Shown here piece by piece: positions 1-7,293 of a stretch of 64,000 nucleotides of DNA. This DNA is from Actinoplanes missouriensis 431 (lineage in GTDB: Bacteria > Actinomycetota > Actinomycetes > Mycobacteriales > Micromonosporaceae). The stretch is from NCBI RefSeq assembly GCF_000284295.1, contig NC_017093.1, positions 558,001 through 622,000 on the forward strand. The letters run 5' to 3'. The position numbers and the translations under genes were made by a program. Numbering within the stretch: position 1 is the first letter of the stretch; each line of letters starts with the position of its first letter. The notes beneath the pieces are model-generated. The model was not told the DNA's origin, made no database searches, and worked only from the letters and a program-made list of their open reading frames with translations.

Positions 1-952
1 CCAGGTCCTGGCGTCCCGGCTCGATGAAGCTCTCCAGCATCACACCGCTGATCGCGGTCTGACCGGCCTCCATCTGCGCGGCGATGTCCTCGGCCACGAT
101 CGGCTGGCGCATGTGGTCCTTGTTGCTGTTGCCGTGCGAGCAGTCGATCACGAGGCGCTCGGGCAGACCGGCCTTGCGCAGCAGCTCGACCGAGGCCGCG
201 ACGTCCGCCGCGCTGTAGTTCGGCTTGCCACCGCCGCCGCGCAGCACCAGGTGGCAGTCCGGGTTGCCGGTGGTGTGCAGGATCGCCGGGGTGCCGGAGT
301 AGTCGATGCCGGGGAAGACGTGCTGCGCCGCAGCGGCCTGGATCGCGTCGACGGCCGTGGAGACGCTGCCGTCGGGGCGGTTCTTCATGCCGATCGGCAT
401 GGACAGCCCGGAGGAGAGCTGGCGGTGGACCTGCGACTCGACGGTACGCGCGCCGATCGCGCCCCAGGCCACGGTGTCCGCGATGTACTGCGGGGTGATC
501 GGGTCGAGGAACTCCACGGCGACCGGCAGGCCCCGGCCGACGACCTCGAGCAGCAGCTTGCGGGCGACCCGGAGGCCGGTGCCGACGTCACCGCTGCCGT
601 CCAGCGCCGGGTCCATGATCAGACCCTTCCAGCCGACCGTGGAGCGCGGCTTCTCGAAGTACACCCGCATCACGATCAGCAGGTCCTCGCTGAGCCGCTC
701 GGCCTCCGTGCGCAGCAGGTCGGCGTACTCGCCGGCGGCGATCGGGTCGTGCACCGAGCACGGGCCGACCACGACCAGCAGCCGCTGATCTCGGCCGTTC
801 AGCACGTCCTCGACCTGTTTGCGGCCCTCCAGCACGGTGTCGTGCAGCGCAGGAGTGAGCGGCAGCTCGTGGTGCAGCAGCGCCGGGCTCATCAGCGGTA
901 CGACCTTCTCGATGCGCTGGTCGCGGACTCGCTGCACCTCAGGGGCGGTCAT
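1..952 (-). CDS. aroF: 3-deoxy-7-phosphoheptulonate (DAHP) synthase, class I, C-terminus beyond window
   Basis: Catalyses the first step of the shikimate pathway, joining phosphoenolpyruvate and erythrose 4-phosphate into DAHP in the cytoplasm. About 317 residues are inside the window; the last ~35 lie beyond base 1. The protein follows the E. coli AroF/G/H pattern: an N-terminal segment with RIEKVVPLMSPALL, then VVVGPCSVHDP, the YFEKPRSTVGWKGL block, GARTVESQVHR, and later IDCSHGNSNKDH. The ATG at 952-950 is chosen because AGGAAAGAGAG lies just upstream. It is preceded by a leader-peptide attenuator (953-1152), so expression should respond to charged tRNA for Trp, Phe and Tyr. Which isozyme letter fits is uncertain; the enzyme class is clear. 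Confidence 0.95.
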   Translation of the reverse strand, partial: MTAPEVQRVRDQRIEKVVPLMSPALLHHELPLTPALHDTVLEGRKQVEDVLNGRDQRLLVVVGPCSVHDPIAAGEYADLLRTEAERLSEDLLIVMRVYFEKPRSTVGWKGLIMDPALDGSGDVGTGLRVARKLLLEVVGRGLPVAVEFLDPITPQYIADTVAWGAIGARTVESQVHRQLSSGLSMPIGMKNRPDGSVSTAVDAIQAAAAQHVFPGIDYSGTPAILHTTGNPDCHLVLRGGGGKPNYSAADVAASVELLRKAGLPERLVIDCSHGNSNKDHMRQPIVAEDIAAQMEAGQTAISGVMLESFIEPGRQDL

Positions 953-1010
953 GGCTTCTCTCTTTCCTCGGCCGGCATCGCCCGAGGCGAGAGCCGGCTT
1001 GCTCGACGCA

Positions 1011-1041
1011 AACAAAAAGGCAGCGACGTCGTGTCGCTGCC
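1011..1041 (-). terminator. Attenuator terminator hairpin
   Basis: On the minus strand a perfect 9-bp stem GGCAGCGAC/GTCGCTGCC with a 5-nt loop (1041-1019) is followed directly by TTTTTGTT (1018-1011), a classical intrinsic terminator about 60 nt before the DAHP synthase start codon. Its 5' strand overlaps the antiterminator pairing segment at 1046-1039. Confidence 0.9.
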
Positions 1042-1068
1042 TCAGCCGGCTCTGGCGGGTGTCTCAGG

Positions 1069-1140
1069 TCATGCGGTCATGGCCGAGGCACCGGCTTGAG
1101 CCGGCCTCGTAAACCAATAAAACGACCACGTCCGAGACAC
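1069..1140 (-). CDS. Leader peptide of the DAHP synthase attenuator (W-S-F-Y-W-F)
   Basis: A 23-codon ORF starting GTG (1140-1138) and ending TGA (1071-1069), encoding MSRTWSFYWFTRPAQAG followed by ASAMTA. Five of six consecutive codons (1128-1111) specify Trp, Phe, Tyr, Trp and Phe, the end products of the pathway whose first enzyme is encoded 117 nt downstream. No Shine-Dalgarno sequence is visible. A TATGCT box ends 6 nt before the GTG, so translation is probably leaderless, starting at the first transcribed base. The peptide itself probably has no function; ribosome stalling on the aromatic codons is the signal. A similar arrangement upstream of aroF has, from memory, been reported in Corynebacterium glutamicum. 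Confidence 0.85.
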   Translation of the reverse strand: MSRTWSFYWFTRPAQAGASAMTA

Positions 1141-1146
1141 GCCGCC

Positions 1147-1152
1147 AGCATA
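1147..1152 (-). promoter_or_regulatory. -10 box for the attenuator transcript
   Basis: TATGCT on the minus strand ends 6 nt before the leader GTG, placing the start of transcription at or next to that codon. It lies just outside the 3' end of the upstream kinase gene; no convincing -35 hexamer was seen. Confidence 0.6.
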
Positions 1153-1158
1153 GCCGCC

Positions 1159-2721
1159 TCACCGCGACGGATGCAGCTCCTGCGGCGTTTGTTCAGCTGT
1201 TGGGACGACGGGTGGTGGGCCGAGCGGCAGCATCACGGTGAAGACGGTCTGCCCGGGCCGGCTCTGCACGCCGACCTTGCCGTGGTGCGAGGTGACCACC
1301 GCGTGCACGATCGACAGGCCCAGACCGGTGCTGCCGGCGGCGCGCGAGCGGGAGCTGTCGCCACGGGCGAAGCGCTCGAAGATCCGCGGCACGAGCTCCG
1401 GCTTGATGCCCGGACCGTTGTCGATCACCTGGAGCACGGCGGCGTCCGGCACCGCACCCACCTTGACCGTCACGGTCGTACCCTCCGGTGTGTGTGTCCG
1501 CGCGTTGGCGAGAAGGTTCGCCAGCACCTGGTGCAGGCGTGCCCCGTCGCCGATCACCGTGACCGGCTCGTCCGGCAGGTCGAGCTGCCAGTAATGGCGT
1601 GGCCCGGCGGCGTGCGCGTCACTCGTCGCGTCGACGGCCAGCATGGTCAGGTCGACCGGGTCCTGGGCGAGCGGCCGGCCGGCGTCCAGCCGGGCGAGCA
1701 GCAGCAGGTCCTCGACGAGCGCGGTCATCCGCTTCGCCTCGGATTCGACCCGGGTCAGCACGTGCGCGATCTCGTCCGGGATGACTTGGCGGCTGCGGCG
1801 GCTGAGCTCGGCGTACCCCCGGATCGCGGCGAGCGGGGTGCGCAGCTCATGGCTGGCGTCGGCGACGAACTGCCGCACCTGCATCTCGCTGGCGTGCCGT
1901 GCCTCCAGGGCGTTGCCGACGTGGTCGAGCATCCGGTTCAGCGCCGCGCCGACCTGCCCCACTTCGGTGCGGGGGTCGGTGTCCTGCTCGGGCACTCGCT
2001 GCGCGAGTTGCACCTCGCCGCGGTCCAGCCTGAGCTCGGAGACACGGGTCGCGGTCGCTGCCACACGATCAAGAGGCTTGAGGGTACGGCGGACGATGAG
2101 CGCCCCACCCCATCCGGCGATCAGCAGCGACCCGAGCACGACGCATCCGGTGAAGGCGGCGACCGTGATGAGCGTCGAGTTGACCTGCTCCAGCGAGAGG
2201 CCCACGTAGAAGACAGCGCCGTTGTTCTTGGTGACTTTGGTGAACCGGTACTGCGGCAGGTCGCCACCGAGTGTCACGTCGACCTTGGTGCCGTCGGCCG
2301 GCACCTCGTCCTGGATGGTCGTCTTCTGCTCATCCGTGAGATCGCCGACCTCGACGCTCCCCTCTAGGAACCGCAGCGGGCCGCCGATCAGCGAGCCGTC
2401 GTCAGCCTGCTCGAGCACGATGGCGTTGCCCGGGATGCCGCCGAGATTACGGCCGCCTTCCGGGTTGGTCGGCGACGGCAGGTCGGGGGGCGGGTTGCTC
2501 TGATTGCGGTTCGACTGGAAGGTGGCGCGCTTGGCGACGTCACCCAGCTCGTTGTCGATCTGGGTGTGCAGGGAGCGGTAGAGGTAGATCTCGGCGGTGC
2601 CGCCGACGACCAGGCCCAGGACCGCGAGCAGCCCGATCATGATGGCGACCAGCCGGGTGCGTAGCGACCAGCCCGCCGGACTGCGCCAGCGGGCGGGACG
2701 AGGCCGGGCGTCGGCGCTCAT
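1159..2721 (-). CDS. Sensor histidine kinase (membrane, HAMP)
   Basis: A 520-residue membrane kinase that autophosphorylates on histidine and passes the phosphate to the response regulator encoded 1 nt upstream. Visible order: membrane segment about 24-46, extracytoplasmic sensor region about 48-180, second membrane segment about 183-210, HAMP linker about 211-265, HisKA with DASHELRTPL (His291), and HATPase with N, G1 (DNGPGIKPE) and G2 (GLGLSIV) boxes. No known ligand domain is recognisable in the sensor region. The pair resembles the MprB/TcrY type of actinobacterial kinases, but I cannot assign an orthologue. Its stop codon lies about 6 nt from the -10 box of the DAHP synthase attenuator, so read-through into that gene is possible. 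Confidence 0.93.
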   Translation of the reverse strand: MSADARPRPARWRSPAGWSLRTRLVAIMIGLLAVLGLVVGGTAEIYLYRSLHTQIDNELGDVAKRATFQSNRNQSNPPPDLPSPTNPEGGRNLGGIPGNAIVLEQADDGSLIGGPLRFLEGSVEVGDLTDEQKTTIQDEVPADGTKVDVTLGGDLPQYRFTKVTKNNGAVFYVGLSLEQVNSTLITVAAFTGCVVLGSLLIAGWGGALIVRRTLKPLDRVAATATRVSELRLDRGEVQLAQRVPEQDTDPRTEVGQVGAALNRMLDHVGNALEARHASEMQVRQFVADASHELRTPLAAIRGYAELSRRSRQVIPDEIAHVLTRVESEAKRMTALVEDLLLLARLDAGRPLAQDPVDLTMLAVDATSDAHAAGPRHYWQLDLPDEPVTVIGDGARLHQVLANLLANARTHTPEGTTVTVKVGAVPDAAVLQVIDNGPGIKPELVPRIFERFARGDSSRSRAAGSTGLGLSIVHAVVTSHHGKVGVQSRPGQTVFTVMLPLGPPPVVPTAEQTPQELHPSR

Positions 2722-2722
2722 G

Positions 2723-3454
2723 TCAGTCGGCCGGCTTGAGCACGTAACCGGCGCCGCGCATGGTGTGGATCATCGGCGCGCGGCCGGCGTCGATCTTCTT
2801 CCGCAGGTACGAGATGTAGAGCTCCACGACGTTGGCCTGGCCGCCGAAGTCGTAGTTCCACACCCGGTCCAGGATCTGCGGCTTGCTCAGCACCCGGCGC
2901 GGGTTGCGCATCAGGTAGCGCAGCAGCTCGAACTCGGTCGCGGTCAGGGTGATCAGGTCACCGCCGCGGCGGACCTCGTGCGAGTCCTCGTCCAGCGTGA
3001 GGTCGCCGACGACCAGCTGCGACTCGGTACGCATCGGCGCGTGCCCCATCCGGCGCATCAGACCGCGCAGCCGGGCCACCACCTCCTCCAGGCTGAACGG
3101 CTTGGTGACGTAGTCGTCGCCGCCGGCGGTCAGACCGGTGATCCGGTCCTCCACCGAGTCCTTGGCGGTCAGGAACAGCACCGGGACCTCGGGGGTCTCG
3201 CCACGCAGCCGGCGGAGCACCTCCAGGCCGTCGATGTCCGGAAGCATCATGTCGAGGATGACGGCGTCGGGCCGGAAGTCCCGGGCGGTGCGCACGGCGG
3301 TCATGCCGTCACCGGCGCTCTTGACCTCCCAGCCCTCGTAACGCAGCGCCATCGAGAGCAGCTCGGCGAGAGTCGGCTCGTCGTCGACCACGAGGACGCG
3401 GACCGGGGTCCCGTCGGGCCGCCGGAGTTCGGTGCTGGAGTCTGCGTTCGCCAT
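2723..3454 (-). CDS. OmpR/PhoB-family response regulator
   Basis: A 243-residue DNA-binding regulator, partner of the kinase encoded immediately downstream. Residues 19-130 form a receiver domain with the acidic pair VVDDE, phospho-acceptor Asp68 (LDMMLPDIDG) and Lys118 (VTKPF). The C-terminal winged helix ends with the typical RGAGYVL. Two in-frame ATGs lie 6 nt apart. The one at 3454-3452 is preferred because the AGGGG just upstream is then 7 nt away, whereas it nearly touches the ATG at 3460. Target genes are unknown; autoregulation through 3455-3763 is likely but not shown by any operator I could recognise. Confidence 0.93.
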   Translation of the reverse strand: MANADSSTELRRPDGTPVRVLVVDDEPTLAELLSMALRYEGWEVKSAGDGMTAVRTARDFRPDAVILDMMLPDIDGLEVLRRLRGETPEVPVLFLTAKDSVEDRITGLTAGGDDYVTKPFSLEEVVARLRGLMRRMGHAPMRTESQLVVGDLTLDEDSHEVRRGGDLITLTATEFELLRYLMRNPRRVLSKPQILDRVWNYDFGGQANVVELYISYLRKKIDAGRAPMIHTMRGAGYVLKPAD

Positions 3455-3763
3455 CGTCATGCCCCTACTGTGCTGGGCGACGCTCTGCGCCGGCTTTTCG
3501 TTTCCTGTGTTGTAGCTGTGCGGTGCGGACACAGTTCGGTCACGCATAAGGCACAGCGTCCCTACACCGGATGTCGTCACAGTGTTCGGCACGGCGGCGC
3601 ATGGCGATGAGGGATGGGAGGTTGCACGACGGTGGTTTCTGAAACCGATGATCGCCAGCGAGCGGCATCACGGTTACCGTCGGGGGAGGAACACTCGCTG
3701 TTGGCCCGTTGTTGTGTGAGCGTTGGCTGATTTTCCGGCCACGCGAGCGGTGGGGAGCGTGAC
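3455..3763. other. Divergent intergenic region
   Basis: 309 bases between the minus-strand response regulator and the plus-strand TPR gene. It must carry both promoters. I see no strong palindrome, RNA gene or convincing ORF. A GGGGAG ribosome binding site for the TPR gene lies at its right end. Confidence 0.5.
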
Positions 3764-4135
3764 GTGGATCTTCTCGAGGAGTACCGCAGGGCGACCTTCT
3801 TCTTCGAGTCCGGCGATCCGCTCGGCGCCTCGAAGCTGCTCGAGCCGATAGTCGAGGCCGAGCCGCACAACACCGCGGTCCGCCAGCTGCTGGCCCGGGC
3901 CTACTTCAACTCGGCCCAGCTGAACGGCGCGGAGACGCAGCTGCGGGCGCTGATCGACCACGATCCGTCCGACCACTACGCGCATCACGTGCTGGGCCGG
4001 ACCCTGGAGCGGGCCGGTCGGTTCCGGGAGGCGCTGCCGCACCTGCGTCTGGCCGCGGCCATGAAGACGCAGCCCGACTATCAGGACGCGCTGCGCCGGG
4101 TCGAGACCTGGCTCGGTAAGAACGACGCCGCGTAG
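3764..4135 (+). CDS. Small tetratricopeptide-repeat protein
   Basis: A 123-residue cytoplasmic protein built of TPR-like helical pairs. Residues about 10-105 show periodic Ala/Leu/Tyr positions typical of TPR (PHNTAVRQLLARAYFNSAQ, then DHYAHHVLGRTLERAGRF). Such proteins act as protein-protein adaptors; no catalytic motif is present. The GTG start is preferred because GGGGAG lies about 6 nt upstream. The Smr-domain gene follows after 11 nt on the same strand, so the two are probably cotranscribed. The partner protein is unknown. Confidence 0.85.
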   Translation: MDLLEEYRRATFFFESGDPLGASKLLEPIVEAEPHNTAVRQLLARAYFNSAQLNGAETQLRALIDHDPSDHYAHHVLGRTLERAGRFREALPHLRLAAAMKTQPDYQDALRRVETWLGKNDAA

Positions 4136-4146
4136 GGTTTCCGATC

Positions 4147-4431
4147 GTGAAGCTGAAACTGGACCTGCACGACATCTTCAACAAGGGGCACGAGATCGAC
4201 CGTGCCCTGCGGGGAATCATCGACGAGGCGATCCAGAAGAAGGCCTCCTCGGTCGAGATCATTCCGGGCAAGGGAAGCGGAGCACTGAAGAAGAAGGTGC
4301 TCCGCTTCCTGGACCAGAAGGAGATCAAGCAGCTCTACCACCGGGTGGAGAAGGACGGCGACAACTGGGGACGGCTCTTCGTGCATTTCCGGCACGACGC
4401 CCCGACGGGACGCAGGGGACGCGGCCGCTAG
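4147..4431 (+). CDS. Smr (small MutS-related) domain protein
   Basis: A 94-residue stand-alone Smr domain. It has the N-terminal LDLH motif, the helix VEIIPGKGSGALKKKVLRFL with the G-K-G-x-G loop, and a C-terminal HVHF-like end (LFVHFRHD). Smr domains in MutS2 and related proteins bind or nick nucleic acid, and recent work links some to ribosome-collision rescue. Which applies here cannot be read from sequence. The C-terminus is a short basic tail rich in Gly and Arg. The stop codon overlaps by 3 nt the stop of the convergent M28 peptidase gene. Confidence 0.87.
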   Translation: MKLKLDLHDIFNKGHEIDRALRGIIDEAIQKKASSVEIIPGKGSGALKKKVLRFLDQKEIKQLYHRVEKDGDNWGRLFVHFRHDAPTGRRGRGR

Positions 4432-6785
4432 AACGTGTAGGACTTCGCGACAGCGACCATTTCGCTGCTGTGCGAGCCGAGGACGCCCACCCCGGACGGC
4501 CGTGGCCGGAAACCGGGGATCGTCGTCACGTCGTCGGTCGCGTCCATGGCCCGGAACTTCACCGGGCCGGCGCCGCGCACTGTCAGCGTGACTTCCACGC
4601 CCTCGGCCGGCGGCGCGTGGAAGACGAAACCGAAGCCCCAGCCGTCGCCTGCCGAGCCGGTCACCTCGACCGGGCGGCCGGCGACGGTGGCTCGGGTGAC
4701 CACGGTGTCCGAGCCGGCGTGCAAGGTCACGAACCGGGCCGGCCGCTGCGGCTTCAGCAGCAGGCGCAGTGTCCGCTCGCCGCTCGCCGCGGAATCCCCG
4801 ATCATGGTCAACTGCGGGGCGGCGAGATCTGACCAGGCCGGCGCGGGTCCCTGGCGCAGTTCCTCGTCGCCGAACGCGGGCAGCAGGCCGGTGACCGTGC
4901 CGGGCGGCTCGGTGAGGTACTGCGCGGTCCAGTCCTGCGGATCGGTCTCGTGGCTGAGCCAGCGGGCCTGCTGGGTGTCCGCGTCCAGGGCGTACATCAG
5001 GTGGGTGAGCGACGGGTGCTCGTCGTCGAAGCGGTCCACGGCCAGGCCGGTGCCGGTGCCGGCCAGTACGGCGACCAGGGCGACCGCGGAGGGGACCGCG
5101 CCGAGCCTGCGGTCCCGCCAGGCGGCCATGCCGCGGGCGCCGCTCGACGCCGGGTGGATCAGGTCGGCGACCGGGAGCAGGGCGAGCCCGAGCAGCACGG
5201 TCAGGAACGCGCCGACCCCGGCCATCGGCATGCCGAGCGCCGGGAAGAGCATCAGTACGGTGGGCAGCAGGATCACCACGGCCACCACGCCGCCGGCAGC
5301 GATCGCGACGACACCCGCCACCTCACCGGCGGTCAGCGCGATCAGGGCGGCGAAGGCGCCGGCCAGGGCCGGCAGCGTGGCCAGGTACGCGCCACCGGGC
5401 GTCACCGCCGCGAGCACCGCGCCCAGCACGGCCAGCCAGCCGAACCCGGCCACCGCGAGCGCGGCCGGCCCGACCTTGCGGCGCAGCAGCACGTACCAGG
5501 TGAGGATGGTGAACGCGGCGAGGGCGATCACCGCGAGGCGGTACCAGAGTGGACGGTACGGGTCGATCGGCAGCCCGCCGTACTCCGGGCGGATCACGGT
5601 GAGCAGCGCCCACAGCCCCTGGGCCAGCGCCGGCGCCACCACGATCGGGATCAGCGTGAGCGTGCCGGCCGCGACCATCCGCTTGCCGGTCGCCCGGCCC
5701 TGCCGCCGGACCAGCCAGGCCAGGGCGGCCACCGCGACGAGCGCGAGCGCCGCGAGCGGCCAGACCAGCGATCCCGGGTACCGGACCAGCAGGCCGGGCA
5801 CCGGGAAGTAGGTGGCGTCGCCGCCCTCGCCGATCCCGGAGAGATCCCGGCCGCCGAGCTCACGGACCACGGCCAGGGTGTTCTCGCCGTGGTGCTGCAG
5901 GCTGGCGGTGTTCATCGACTCGGGCGTGTCCGTGGGGGCGTGGTAGACGGCCGCGCCGTCGATGTAGGCCGCGTTCATGCCGAGGAAGCCGGCGTCCAGG
6001 AACGGCGTGAAGTCGGTGTCGTTGGGCAGCAGCCGGTAGATCTCCACCGCGAACGACGTGCCGACCGGCTGCGGGGCGGCCCCGTACGCGCTGACCAGCC
6101 GCCCGTTGCCGTCCGAGGTCTCGAACATGATCGCCGGGCCGTCGCTGCCGCGCGCCTCGAGGTTCAGCACCACGCCGCCGTCCTTCGCCAGCGGATGCTG
6201 GTCGACGAACGCCTTCGCCCCGCAGAGACACGCCTCCTCGGCGTCGGTGAGCAGCAACACCACGTCGTTGCGCAACCGGCCGCCGGCGCTGGTCAGCGCG
6301 CGAGCGGTCTCCAGGATCGTGGCTGTCCCGGCGGCGTCGTCGTTGCCGCCCGGTCCCACCTGCGCCGAGTCGTAGTGCGCCACCAGGATGATCCGGCCGG
6401 TGGAGGCGGCGCCCGGGATCAGCGTGACGACGTTGCGGACCCGGGCCAGCCCGGCGCCGCCGGCGCTCGCCGACAGGGTGCCGCCCTGGATCGTCACGGT
6501 GTCCTGCGACTCGGGGGAGAGGCCGAGCCCGCGCAGGGTATCGATCAGGTGGTCGTGGACTTTCTCGTTCGCCGGGCTGCCGGCCGGATGCGGCGCCGCG
6601 GCGATCTGCCGCACGTGCTCGAACGCGCGCTCCGCGCTGAAGTCACCGGCCGGTGCGGACGCCGGGCGGGCGGCCGGCGGGGTGATCGACCGGATCGCGA
6701 AGAACCCGGCCAGAGCCAGGACGGCCAGCACCGCCGCGGCGGCGATCGGCCGTCGCGCCGGGCGGATGAGAGCGAAGTCACGCAT
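4428..6785 (-). CDS. M28-family zinc aminopeptidase with multi-pass membrane C-terminal half
   Basis: A 785-residue protein. After one N-terminal membrane segment (about 15-32), residues 50-310 form an M28 peptidase domain with the expected zinc ligands: LVAHYDS (His, Asp), GGNDDAAG, TDAEEACLCG and YHAPTDTPE. Residues about 330-555 contain roughly eight hydrophobic segments, and the last ~200 residues form a soluble tail. This is the layout of vacuolar-type membrane proteases (Pff1-like), with the peptidase outside the cytoplasm. The likely role is aminopeptidase action at the cell surface; the substrate is unknown. It is transcribed convergently with the Smr gene and starts at an ATG 76 nt from the divergent zinc-ribbon gene. 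Confidence 0.88.
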   Translation of the reverse strand: MRDFALIRPARRPIAAAAVLAVLALAGFFAIRSITPPAARPASAPAGDFSAERAFEHVRQIAAAPHPAGSPANEKVHDHLIDTLRGLGLSPESQDTVTIQGGTLSASAGGAGLARVRNVVTLIPGAASTGRIILVAHYDSAQVGPGGNDDAAGTATILETARALTSAGGRLRNDVVLLLTDAEEACLCGAKAFVDQHPLAKDGGVVLNLEARGSDGPAIMFETSDGNGRLVSAYGAAPQPVGTSFAVEIYRLLPNDTDFTPFLDAGFLGMNAAYIDGAAVYHAPTDTPESMNTASLQHHGENTLAVVRELGGRDLSGIGEGGDATYFPVPGLLVRYPGSLVWPLAALALVAVAALAWLVRRQGRATGKRMVAAGTLTLIPIVVAPALAQGLWALLTVIRPEYGGLPIDPYRPLWYRLAVIALAAFTILTWYVLLRRKVGPAALAVAGFGWLAVLGAVLAAVTPGGAYLATLPALAGAFAALIALTAGEVAGVVAIAAGGVVAVVILLPTVLMLFPALGMPMAGVGAFLTVLLGLALLPVADLIHPASSGARGMAAWRDRRLGAVPSAVALVAVLAGTGTGLAVDRFDDEHPSLTHLMYALDADTQQARWLSHETDPQDWTAQYLTEPPGTVTGLLPAFGDEELRQGPAPAWSDLAAPQLTMIGDSAASGERTLRLLLKPQRPARFVTLHAGSDTVVTRATVAGRPVEVTGSAGDGWGFGFVFHAPPAEGVEVTLTVRGAGPVKFRAMDATDDVTTIPGFRPRPSGVGVLGSHSSEMVAVAKSYTF

Positions 6786-6847
6786 GGCTCACATCTAAGC
6801 GGCCGAGGTCACTGCCGGGTACCCCGAAGATCCATTGGCGCGTGCAA

Positions 6848-6853
6848 TAGCGT
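6848..6853 (+). promoter_or_regulatory. -10 box of a leaderless gene
   Basis: TAGCGT ends 7 nt before the GTG at 6861, with no ribosome binding site between, as expected for a leaderless transcript. Confidence 0.55.
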
Positions 6854-6860
6854 GGTGCGG

Positions 6861-7202
6861 GTGACTACTCCGCTCGACCCGGCCGCAGTGATCGCGGAAT
6901 TCATCGACGCGGTGGCGCCGTACAACCCGCAGCCGGACGCCGCGCCCGTCGCCGTCATCGGTGTGCGCACCGCGCTCGGCGAGGACGTCTTCACGCTCAG
7001 CGATCACGTGGTGCGCGCGCTGTGCAAGGCGCTGGTGTCCTATCGCGATCCGGAGGACCGCGGCTCGTGCTCCGGCTGTGGTGGCCGGCACCTCGACGAG
7101 AACCTGCACTGCCGGGACTGCGGTCAGCTGCACGGCATCCTCGGCCAGGTCATCGCCGAGCACGCCCGCCGGGTGGCGGCCGAGAACGACGGTCCGCAAT
7201 GA
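6861..7202 (+). CDS. Small zinc-ribbon protein of unknown function
   Basis: A 113-residue hypothetical protein. The only clear motif is a pair of CxxC knuckles, CSGCGGRHLDENLHCRDCG (about residues 66-84), a likely zinc ribbon that could bind nucleic acid or protein. The N-terminal half is Pro- and Ala-rich with no known fold. The GTG start is chosen because TAGCGT lies 7 nt upstream, suggesting leaderless transcription; the reading frame stays open upstream but has no ribosome binding site. It lies between the divergent M28 peptidase gene and the signalling operon that begins at 7294. Confidence 0.75.
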   Translation: MTTPLDPAAVIAEFIDAVAPYNPQPDAAPVAVIGVRTALGEDVFTLSDHVVRALCKALVSYRDPEDRGSCSGCGGRHLDENLHCRDCGQLHGILGQVIAEHARRVAAENDGPQ

Positions 7203-7293
7203 GCGCAGGTCACGAGGTGGTGACCGGAGTTGTGGTCCCGCCCCGAGTGGTACACGATTTGCGAGTCATCTGCGCGTCGAGTGGGGAATCGGA

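Larger units (their letters stand above)
953..1152 (-). promoter_or_regulatory. Ribosome-mediated transcription attenuator upstream of DAHP synthase
   Basis: On the minus strand the order is -10 box, aromatic leader ORF, alternative RNA arms, intrinsic terminator, then the gene's ribosome binding site. Arm 1 (within 1107-1093) pairs with arm 2 (1095-1084) as GAGG/CCTC and CCGGC/GCCGG. Arm 2 (GCCTCGGC, 1089-1082) can instead pair over 8 bp, with one G-U, with GCTGAGGC at 1046-1039. That overlaps the first strand of the terminator stem, so the two folds exclude each other. A ribosome stalled at the aromatic codons would mask arm 1 and free arm 2 as antiterminator. The 5' end GTGTCTC (1140-1134) is also exactly complementary to GAGACAC at 1065-1059. 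Confidence 0.85.

Noticed and set aside
1096..2367. Long plus-strand ORF opposite the histidine kinase
   Set aside because: Antisense shadow of a clear kinase gene with typical GC-rich codon artefacts; composition (His/Asp/Arg/Gly-rich) is not protein-like.
4950..6860. Long plus-strand open frame leading into the zinc-ribbon gene
   Set aside because: Lies antisense to the M28 peptidase gene and has no start signal; the real start of the zinc-ribbon gene is at 6861.
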